From Candidatus Odinarchaeota archaeon (GTDB lineage Archaea > Asgardarchaeota > Baldrarchaeia > Baldrarchaeales > DXJG01), in the NCBI GenBank assembly GCA_021158895.1, contig JAGGSW010000090.1, forward strand, positions 1 to 12,252: 12,252 bases of DNA. The letters run 5' to 3'. Below, piece after piece: positions 7,242 through 12,252 of the stretch. A program made the translations under genes and the position numbers. A model generated the notes under the pieces. That model was not told the DNA's origin. It saw only the letters and a list, made by a program, of their open reading frames with translations, and searched no databases. Each line of letters starts with the position of its first letter. The first letter of the stretch is position 1.

Positions 7242-9008
7242 TTATAGTCCTCTTTCCCCGAGAACTTTCTCTCTTAACTTGTATTTTTCTTTATCTTTTT
7301 CAAAAATGTCGTCAAATTTCGGTATACGTAGAGGAATAGGCATTTCTCTGTAGCTGGCAGTTAAAATAGCTTCTCCTCTATTCATAACCTTAAATTCTCT
7401 CTCAAAACCACTAATATTTATGCTAGCGTTTTTTATAGCTGCTCTTATCTCTTCGTCGTTCCCAAGTTTGAGGTTTATTTCGGTATTCATATTGCTTAGG
7501 ATAGTGTTGTCAATTGCAGTTACTTGCTGGGAAATTACTATTAATCCTATGCGGAACTTCCTTCCTTGACGAGCTATATCTTTGAAAATGGACTCTCCTT
7601 TCATAAGTTGAGGGTTGAGTATGGATGGCGCTTCTTCGACTGTTATCATAACTACTGGGAGTTCTTTAACTTCTTTAAGTGTTAATCCTTCTTCTCCTCT
7701 CATTTTAATGTAGAGTCGTTTCGCTTTTTCCCTAAATTTATCCATAAATATTTTAGGGAGTCTTCCGTAGGCGTTTCTTTCAAATTCAGACCAACTTGTG
7801 GAAGATTTCATAGCTCTTCTCAGGTCAAAGAGAGTCCTTGTTACAACTGTGGTGAATAGAAACTGTTCTAAGTCGCTTAGAAGACTCGTGTTGACAACTA
7901 GGATTCTACCAGATTCTAAAGCCTCTATAATCTCTGTTAATAGCGATTCACCTGTTTCAATAAATATGGGAGACCTCTGCAAAAATCTAAGCCTTCTCTG
8001 GACTGCTTTAACGGTTACACTAGGGTGCCCCAGAGCTCCTTCGCCCTCTTCTATTCTAAATATTTCACTTAACCATCTGTCACCCCATTTGTTGTAAGCT
8101 GATATTAGGAAATCTGCCTGTTGAGGTGTAACCTCTCTAATACTTAAAATGTCATGTGGCGTTATTTCACTCCACAAAATTCTTATTGCTCTAGCATAGG
8201 GTCTAACTCTGCGAGCAGCGGCTGCAAGATACGGAGTTAAGTAATAAAAGTCTCCAATTATATTTCTCCTAACTTCGTCATCCATCATATCAACTATGTC
8301 TTGAATACCTCGCTTATCTATACCAAGAGCAAATTCGTCGTGAGGATCGATGGCAACCATCGACACTCTATGCGCACTAGATAATCCCTTTTTGTATGCT
8401 TCTAGATTAATGTCAATACAGCTTTTGATTAGGACTTCAACTAGATTTGATTTTCCGGCTCCTGTTGTGCCAAAAATTCCTAGATGACTTGGTAAGAAGC
8501 TTAATGGAATATATACAGGAACATTTAATTCATTTTCTCCAGCTAAAAGGTTACCAACATAAAGTTCCCCTTTAACTTGGCTGGATAAAACCTCTCTAAG
8601 TATTTTATCCGTTACTCCAGGAATTGGTCTATATACTATAGCTAAATGTTCTGGTAACCTTCTTGGTAACCTAAATGTCCAGTTGTTACCAGTTTTTTCA
8701 GCATATCCTAAAAGTTTTCCAGAAATGCCAAGAAGCTTTTCTTTTTCCAAATTGGCAAAATACGCATCTCCTTCCACAAGTAAAGTTCCTGCGAGACGAG
8801 AAAGATCCGATACTCTCCTCATAATATTTTCTGCATCTAATGCCCTGAAAAGGAAAATTCTTTCTTTACCTCCACGGTTTGACGGAATTAAGAAGAGTTC
8901 ACCGGCACAAACATCTTTGTTCTCAGCTATTAGAAGAAGTTCTTCTGTTGTTCCTCCAGCAAGTCTTCCAAACACCTCTCCATAGAGATTCTCTGACTCT
9001 TTCACCAT
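7242..9008 (-). CDS. herA: HerA DNA translocase/helicase
   Basis: Hexameric FtsK/HerA-family ATPase that drives DNA through the ring and powers NurA during end resection. The N-terminal HAS-barrel begins at about residue 8 (GEVFGRLAGGTTEELLL). Walker A is GTTGAGKS (180-187). The HerA motif AIDPHDEFA (D221) matches the family's DPHGEY. Walker B is VVMITVEEAPSIL (E458/E459), followed by ARQGRKFRIGLIVISQQ, containing the probable sensor and arginine-finger residues. At 588 aa it is slightly longer than usual, perhaps from the loop around 400-450. ATG 9008 follows GGTGGGAGA, giving a clear start. It is first in the operon herA-mre11-rad50. nurA, often in the same operon in other archaea, lies upstream on the same strand across a 292-nt gap. 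No key residue is missing. Confidence 0.95.
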   Translation of the reverse strand: MVKESENLYGEVFGRLAGGTTEELLLIAENKDVCAGELFLIPSNRGGKERIFLFRALDAENIMRRVSDLSRLAGTLLVEGDAYFANLEKEKLLGISGKLLGYAEKTGNNWTFRLPRRLPEHLAIVYRPIPGVTDKILREVLSSQVKGELYVGNLLAGENELNVPVYIPLSFLPSHLGIFGTTGAGKSNLVEVLIKSCIDINLEAYKKGLSSAHRVSMVAIDPHDEFALGIDKRGIQDIVDMMDDEVRRNIIGDFYYLTPYLAAAARRVRPYARAIRILWSEITPHDILSIREVTPQQADFLISAYNKWGDRWLSEIFRIEEGEGALGHPSVTVKAVQRRLRFLQRSPIFIETGESLLTEIIEALESGRILVVNTSLLSDLEQFLFTTVVTRTLFDLRRAMKSSTSWSEFERNAYGRLPKIFMDKFREKAKRLYIKMRGEEGLTLKEVKELPVVMITVEEAPSILNPQLMKGESIFKDIARQGRKFRIGLIVISQQVTAIDNTILSNMNTEINLKLGNDEEIRAAIKNASINISGFEREFKVMNRGEAILTASYREMPIPLRIPKFDDIFEKDKEKYKLREKVLGERGL

Positions 9009-9300
9009 TCTCCCACCAAATTGTCGTCAAGTTTCTTTAATACTCTGATAACAGTAAGTTTTCATTCTACTTATATCATTTATTTATCAACATAATTTCC
9101 TTTAATAGCCACTTCATCGTGTAAATCGAGTTTAAACGCTTTTTCAAAAGAAAGAAGAATTTACAAGTATTAAAGAGGATATGAATGTAACAAACATGAA
9201 ATGTAGAAAATGTGAAATATTGTCGAATAAACTGTTAAATTGTTGTTGTTATGATATATTATTGCAACTTGCCTCCATTCATCATTTAGGAACCTTATAT
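9009..9300. other. Intergenic region between nurA and herA
   Basis: A 292-nt, very AT-rich gap between two genes on the same strand. It holds the candidate herA promoter near 9070-9077, a GTTTAAAC palindrome at 9130-9137, a purine-rich run on the plus strand (about 9145-9165) that gives a pyrimidine-rich stretch downstream of nurA on the minus strand, and a doubtful plus-strand ORF (9181-9315). I see no tRNA, no complete C/D-box RNA, no CRISPR-like repeat and no origin-type repeat. Confidence 0.5.
9070..9077 (-). promoter_or_regulatory. Probable TATA box of the herA-mre11-rad50 operon
   Basis: GATATAAG on the minus strand lies about 65 nt upstream of the herA ATG, in the 292-nt gap after nurA. 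Transcription would start near 9047, giving a leader of about 40 nt that carries the GGTGGGAG ribosome site. A second AT-rich element (GTATTAAAG, around 9036-9044) is a weaker alternative. A promoter here would let herA-mre11-rad50 be expressed apart from nurA. Confidence 0.4.
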
Positions 9301-9315
9301 CTATATTCCAATTAG
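9181..9315 (+). CDS. Doubtful 44-aa Cys-containing ORF
   Basis: This is the only sizeable plus-strand frame in the nurA-herA gap. It starts at ATG 9181 with MNVTNMKCRKCEILSNK, has a CxxC and later three consecutive cysteines (CCC), and ends at TAG 9315, overlapping the 3' end of nurA by 15 nt on the opposite strand. AGAGG lies just upstream but only 2 nt from the ATG, too close for a good ribosome site; a second ATG at 9196 has better spacing. It could be chance in AT-rich DNA. I list it because nothing else explains the gap; I would not assign a function. Confidence 0.15.
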   Translation: MNVTNMKCRKCEILSNKLLNCCCYDILLQLASIHHLGTLYLYSN

Positions 9316-10599
9316 TTTTCTGGGCGCGATTAGTTTTTCTTCTTCAAATCCTTCCTCTTTGGCGATGGTTATGGCTTGTTCCGCTAGAAGCATTCCTTCA
9401 ACATCTTTAATTGTACATCCCTCATGGGCGTAGGAGAGAGGGGCAGGGTACCCGTACCAGCGTGCATCGTGACTCATGAAGTCCAATTCTTTGAATAGGA
9501 TTATTTCGTTTTCCTTCATTTCATTTAAATTGTCACTGTAGATATTTTTCTCCCACCATTTACGATCTAAGTCTAATCTGAATACTGGCATAGCAGAAGA
9601 AAAGCGAAATATGTAGGTGACTGCTCCCCGTGGCGGGATGTATCTTCTTCCCTCCAATATTTTTAATTTGCCTTCTGGATCTTCTTCTCCTGGGAGTCTG
9701 CAGAACCAGTGGGCATTTTTCCCGAATTCCGCTTCGGCTAACTTTGCTATGGCGCTAGTGCATGGAATTGTATGGGATTTAGCAACGGCTACAACGATGA
9801 CCCCCTTATTTCTAGCTTCGTACACGACGTCTCTAAGCATGTAATCTGTGATGAGGTTTGGATGAATATCGCCTTTTGATATAAGGAGAGTCATTGTGGT
9901 GTCTAAAAGGAGATATTTGATAGGTAAATCTGATTTTAAGACTCTTTTTGCTAAGGAAAGTTCGGTTATTTCTCTAATGAGGTCATGAATGACTCTTATG
10001 GATGTTGCAGGAGGTAGAATTACAAGGTCTTTTATTCCGGTAATGTTTCGATGTTTTGGACCTAGTAATTCGATGACATCGGTTATATTTTCCACTTTGC
10101 GGCCAGATACGTCACGAAAGTATGGGTAGAGTAATGTATCTAGATCTTCTATCATATAGGTACGATTGATAAATTTTTCAAGGTAGTTCCACATTTGACC
10201 TTCATCCATGGAAAACCAAAATGTTTCAATTAACCTTCCACCGTCAGGTATTGGTGGATGATCTTTCACTTCGATTTTTTTCATTGGAGATCTTATTTTT
10301 GTTCCAGTAGTGTGAACAGATAAATAAGCGGTGACCAAATGTATCATGACGTCATCATATCTTAGTAGTGGGGAAACTCCACTACCATCAATTGCACCTA
10401 CAAGGAAATCTTCATTAAACACCACGTTTTTGGAGAATGGTTGAAAACTCGTTAAAAGTTTATCTTTAATGATTTTGATATCTTCTTTAAGTCTAACTTC
10501 AGCCAAGGTTTCATGTCTTGTCTTAATTTCTCTTAAAGCTCTTCTAATAGCATTTTCGAATTCTCTGGTAAACAATCTCTCTAAAGACATCTTAACCAT
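9301..10599 (-). CDS. nurA: NurA 5'-3' nuclease
   Basis: Single-strand endonuclease and 5'-3' exonuclease that partners HerA to make 3' overhangs at breaks. The NurA landmarks are present, numbered from ATG 10599: FLVGAIDGSGVSP with the catalytic Asp (D71), YLLLDTTMTLL (D233), VIVVAVAKSH (270-276), RFSSAMPVFRLDLD, and near the C-terminus GYPAPLSYAHEG with the conserved His (H392). Two large central stretches make it about 432 aa, longer than the roughly 330-350 aa of Sulfolobus NurA. The frame extends to a TTG at 10641, but those residues (MQHSLNQFEYPICR) do not look conserved. ATG 10599 or ATG 10590 (MSLERLF) is preferred; an AGG 9 nt upstream slightly favours 10590. It has its own promoter region, divergent from PDCD5, and lies 292 nt upstream of herA in the same orientation. 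Confidence 0.92.
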   Translation of the reverse strand: MVKMSLERLFTREFENAIRRALREIKTRHETLAEVRLKEDIKIIKDKLLTSFQPFSKNVVFNEDFLVGAIDGSGVSPLLRYDDVMIHLVTAYLSVHTTGTKIRSPMKKIEVKDHPPIPDGGRLIETFWFSMDEGQMWNYLEKFINRTYMIEDLDTLLYPYFRDVSGRKVENITDVIELLGPKHRNITGIKDLVILPPATSIRVIHDLIREITELSLAKRVLKSDLPIKYLLLDTTMTLLISKGDIHPNLITDYMLRDVVYEARNKGVIVVAVAKSHTIPCTSAIAKLAEAEFGKNAHWFCRLPGEEDPEGKLKILEGRRYIPPRGAVTYIFRFSSAMPVFRLDLDRKWWEKNIYSDNLNEMKENEIILFKELDFMSHDARWYGYPAPLSYAHEGCTIKDVEGMLLAEQAITIAKEEGFEEEKLIAPRKLIGI

Positions 10600-10654
10600 C
10601 CTACATATAGGATATTCAAACTGATTTAAACTATGTTGCAATGCACTTTCTTAA

Positions 10655-10670
10655 GATAAGTTTTTAATAC
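10655..10670 (-). promoter_or_regulatory. Probable nurA promoter element
   Basis: On the minus strand GGGAAG is followed by TATTAAAAACTTATC, which reads as a BRE-like purine block and an AT-rich TATA element. Transcription would begin around 10637, giving a leader of about 38 nt to ATG 10599. A second AT element, TTTAAAT at 10624-10630, sits about 28 nt before ATG 10599 and would give a leaderless transcript. The sequence does not decide between them. Confidence 0.35.
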
Positions 10671-10715
10671 TTCCCGAAATAAGTAGTACAGCTTTAACCT
10701 TGACTCTACATACCC

Positions 10716-10727
10716 ATAGCTAGCTAT
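10716..10727. promoter_or_regulatory. Perfect 12-bp palindrome, candidate operator
   Basis: ATAGCTAGCTAT is a perfect palindrome in the divergent region between nurA and the PDCD5-like gene. It directly abuts the TATA-like TGTATATAGG, where a bound dimeric regulator could block TFB or the TATA-binding protein. Only the symmetry and position are observed; regulator and effect are unknown. Confidence 0.3.
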
Positions 10728-10737
10728 TGTATATAGG
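10728..10737 (+). promoter_or_regulatory. Probable TATA box of the PDCD5-like gene
   Basis: TGTATATAGG gives a predicted transcription start near 10758 and a leader of about 35 nt that includes the GGAGGG ribosome site at 10782-10787. A closer AT element, CTATTTAAAC at 10759-10768, would start the mRNA at or after the ribosome site, so the upstream element is preferred. Confidence 0.4.
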
Positions 10738-10794
10738 TGTTAGTGACTTCTCGGTTTCTATTTAAACTGAAGTAACGACGCGGAGGGTCTAAGT

Positions 10795-11181
10795 ATGGAT
10801 CCAGAGTTGCAGAGGATTATGAGAAAGAAAATGTTAGAACTTATGAAGAAAATGGAAGAAGAAAAGAAGAAAGAAGAACAAAGGAAAAAAATTGAGCAGC
10901 AAAAGATGGCAATTATGCAGGCTGTATTAATGCCGGATGCCTATAAGTATTTTTTAGAGCTCAAAAAGAATAAACCGACAGTAGCAAGAAAAATAGAAGA
11001 TGTTATCATTTATCTCTTCATAAATAGAAGACTAGTGACAAAAGTAGATTTAATAGATATTAAACGTTTAGAGAGAAGAATTGAGGGAAGAGAACCAGTA
11101 ATAATGATTAAAAGAAGAGGAGAAGATGAAGTAAGGACTTTAAGTGAAGCGCTTAAATCTGATGAAAATAAATCAGATTAG
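10795..11181 (+). CDS. PDCD5/TFAR19-like DNA-binding protein
   Basis: A 128-aa basic protein of the PDCD5 family, found across archaea and as programmed cell death protein 5 in eukaryotes. Archaeal members are small DNA-binding helical bundles of unclear role. Residues 1-40 form a Lys/Glu-rich charged helix (MEEEKKKEEQRKK). The core from about 42 to 100 matches the family pattern: MAIMQAVLMPDAYKYF, then KNKPTVARKIEDVIIYLF, then a last helix with RLERRI. The terminal strand VIMIKRRG is the characteristic basic tail. It is slightly longer than the usual 110-120 aa because of an acidic tail after the KRR. ATG 10795 has GGAGGG at 10782-10787 with 7-nt spacing, a strong start. It is divergent from nurA and convergent with the Vps22-like gene, so it is likely monocistronic. 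Confidence 0.85.
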   Translation: MDPELQRIMRKKMLELMKKMEEEKKKEEQRKKIEQQKMAIMQAVLMPDAYKYFLELKKNKPTVARKIEDVIIYLFINRRLVTKVDLIDIKRLERRIEGREPVIMIKRRGEDEVRTLSEALKSDENKSD

Positions 11182-11227
11182 TCCGGATTCTCCTAGTTCC
11201 TTGGAACTTTAAGTTTATTTTGTTTTT
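11156..11227 (+). terminator. Two hairpins and T-rich tract after the PDCD5-like gene
   Basis: A perfect 8-bp stem, AATCTGAT (11156-11163) with ATCAGATT (11172-11179), has an 8-nt loop and overlaps the stop codon. A second small hairpin, AGTTC-CTTG-GAACT (11195-11208), is followed by a T-rich run, TTTATTTTG then TTTTTT, to about 11227. Together they make a plausible terminator for the plus-strand gene; the stems could also serve the convergent minus-strand gene. The first stem partly reflects a repeated Lys-Ser-Asp in the encoded tail, so some symmetry may be coincidental. Confidence 0.45.
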
Positions 11228-11955
11228 TGCTCTCCAGCGAAACTTGGGAAATACCATCTTGAACCTTTTGTGTAACTTGGATCGTAGATTGCTATTCCAG
11301 CCTCTTCAAGGCTCTTTAATGCTCTCATAGCTCTTTCTCTACTCCACTTTGTTTCAATCATAACGTTTTCTAGGGTAATCCAACCCTTTTTGGATGCAAG
11401 GCTTAGTATTTCGTTTTGATCTTTAGTTAATTCGACAGGGAAGACCTCTACTATTTTTACTCCGCTTTTAAGTTTTCTTATACCAGAGATTAATCCAGCT
11501 TCTTCAAGGTTTTTAAGGGCTTTCACAACATCTACGGGAGAAATTGAGACATCACGCATGACTCTGTTAACTTTTAAAGTTAAATCGGCAAGAGATATTA
11601 TTCCTCCCGTTTCTTTGGCTGTTTTTGTGGCTATATCTAGAATTTTCATGGATAGTTCTTCGTAAAACTTTCCTTTTCCTGTGAGTCTCTCAATAATACC
11701 TGGTTTCTTCTTTTTAATAGTTAGTTCTTCGGTTGTTGGAAGCCCAACTTCAGCTTTAATTGCGTCTAATTTTCTTTGATATTCGGGCAACTCTATTATT
11801 AAGTCTCCATATTCTTCTTCAAATTCTTCTACTCTTTTTCTTAATTCTTTAACCGTATTTAACATTCCTTTTAGTTCTTCCATCATTAGTTCTACTCTTT
11901 TTCTTTGGAAAGCGGACTTCATTTTGATCTGTTTTTCTATTTCATGTAAACCCAA
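11215..11955 (-). CDS. ESCRT-II Vps22/SNF8-like protein (EAP30 domain)
   Basis: A 246-aa protein with the full architecture of eukaryotic Vps22 (SNF8/EAP30). It has an N-terminal coiled coil (about 5-50), then a short segment ELPEYQRKLDAIKAEVGLP that parallels the NPEF...IGVDP of human SNF8. Next come GKFYEELSMKILDIA (compare GDFYYELGVQIIEV), a first winged helix with TGGIISLADL and VVKALKNLEEAG, the motif FPVELTKDQNEILSLASKKGWITL, and a second winged helix with KWSRERAMRALKSLEEAG ending RWYFPSF. In eukaryotes Vps22 with Vps36 and two Vps25 forms ESCRT-II, which links ubiquitinated cargo and ESCRT-I to ESCRT-III; Asgard archaea have homologues. The start is TTG 11955, set by AGGTGA a few nt upstream. 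It follows a small ORF by 13 nt. No signal or membrane segment. A generic winged-helix regulator is the alternative, but the collinearity along the whole length argues against it. Confidence 0.85.
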   Translation of the reverse strand: MGLHEIEKQIKMKSAFQRKRVELMMEELKGMLNTVKELRKRVEEFEEEYGDLIIELPEYQRKLDAIKAEVGLPTTEELTIKKKKPGIIERLTGKGKFYEELSMKILDIATKTAKETGGIISLADLTLKVNRVMRDVSISPVDVVKALKNLEEAGLISGIRKLKSGVKIVEVFPVELTKDQNEILSLASKKGWITLENVMIETKWSRERAMRALKSLEEAGIAIYDPSYTKGSRWYFPSFAGEQKTK

Positions 11956-11968
11956 AGTTTTTCACCTA

Positions 11969-12252
11969 TTATAAGGTTCTTTTCACGATATTAAACCATA
12001 CTTTAGCTTTCATGGCGAGTTTTTTCGCGTCTTCCTCATTTATATTAGCTTCTAAATTTGTGCTGTATCTTCCCCAGAGTAGGTTATACCATTCTTCTGC
12101 TTCTTTTGTAACTTTGTGGTTTGATCCTAGGAGAGCTCTGGAGAAGTATAAAACCATATCAAGTTCTTCTAAAATATATTCTACACTTAATCTAAGTTCT
12201 AACGTGTCTATAAGTTTAATTAGTCGTTCTGTTAGTTCTGCTACAATATTCA
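11969..12252 (-). CDS. Small all-helical protein of unknown function, reaching the window end
   Basis: The minus-strand frame is open from the right edge to TAA at 11969-11971, giving about 94 codons in the window, and looks entirely helical (NIVAELTERLIKLIDTLELR at the start, later KEAEEWYNLLWGRYSTN and NINEEDAKKLAMKAKVWF). An internal ATG at 12157 would give only 62 aa and has no clear ribosome site. The last two bases on the minus strand read TG, so the codon at the edge is NTG and could be an ATG, GTG or TTG start at 12253; the gene may therefore be nearly complete, or may be the end of a longer protein. It lies 13 nt before the Vps22-like gene and is almost certainly co-transcribed with it. 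I do not recognise the family. Confidence 0.7.
   Translation of the reverse strand, partial: NIVAELTERLIKLIDTLELRLSVEYILEELDMVLYFSRALLGSNHKVTKEAEEWYNLLWGRYSTNLEANINEEDAKKLAMKAKVWFNIVKRTL

Noticed and set aside
9255..9295. C-box-like ATGATGA on the minus strand after nurA, considered as a C/D-box guide RNA
   Set aside because: No CTGA D or D' box occurs at the right distance, so the motif is most likely chance.
9009..9300. Replication origin in the nurA-herA gap
   Set aside because: It is AT-rich, but I see no repeated ORB-type elements and no orc1/cdc6 gene nearby.
1..12252. CRISPR arrays, insertion sequences, tRNA or rRNA genes
   Set aside because: No spaced direct repeats, transposase motifs, terminal inverted repeats or tRNA cloverleaf patterns were seen. 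The genes all look like chromosomal core functions, with no sign of a mobile island.

Overview
The window is archaeal, AT-rich chromosomal DNA made almost entirely of informational genes. It carries a PolB1-type family B DNA polymerase, the HerA-Mre11-Rad50 DNA-end resection cluster with the NurA nuclease next to it, a PDCD5/TFAR19-like DNA-binding protein, and a protein that matches the eukaryotic ESCRT-II subunit Vps22/SNF8 (EAP30 fold) from end to end. Archaeal TATA boxes, GGTG/GGAGG-type Shine-Dalgarno sites, TTG/GTG starts and Glu/Lys/Ile-rich proteins all agree with this. PolB1 plus an EAP30-domain protein suggests a deep TACK (Thermoproteota-like) or Asgard-related lineage, possibly thermophilic. 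The lineage is inference and cannot be fixed from the sequence alone.

Layout. 1-2724 (+): family B DNA polymerase behind a strong TATA box, probably on a leaderless mRNA. 2760-3356 (-): a 198-aa protein with a central Cys-rich motif and a C-terminal zinc ribbon. 3550-3714 (+): a 54-aa seven-cysteine protein with a TTG start, a good Shine-Dalgarno site and a long leader. 9008 down to 3737 (-): herA, mre11 and rad50, about 11-12 nt apart, one operon. 9009-9300: a 292-nt gap holding the herA promoter and at best a doubtful small Cys-rich ORF. 10599 down to 9301 (-): nurA. 10642-10794: the divergent nurA/PDCD5 promoter region, with a perfect 12-bp palindrome. 10795-11181 (+): PDCD5-like protein, ending in hairpins. 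11955 down to 11215 (-): the Vps22-like protein, preceded at 13 nt by a small helical ORF that reaches the window end.

How they work together. Mre11-Rad50 recognises and opens DNA ends; the HerA translocase with the NurA nuclease then resects them to 3' single strands for homologous recombination. PolB1 is a replicative proofreading polymerase that could also extend repair intermediates. The ESCRT-II-like gene belongs to another process, membrane remodelling or division, and nothing here ties it to repair beyond proximity. Its operon continues beyond the window, so any ESCRT partners would lie just past the right edge.

The points most worth a second look are the Vps22-like protein and its small upstream partner, non-canonical residues in Rad50 (LSFGD signature, GPNSTGKT P-loop) and Mre11 (GNHG), PIP-box-like tails on both PolB1 and Mre11, two unnamed Cys-rich proteins, and the palindrome between nurA and PDCD5.
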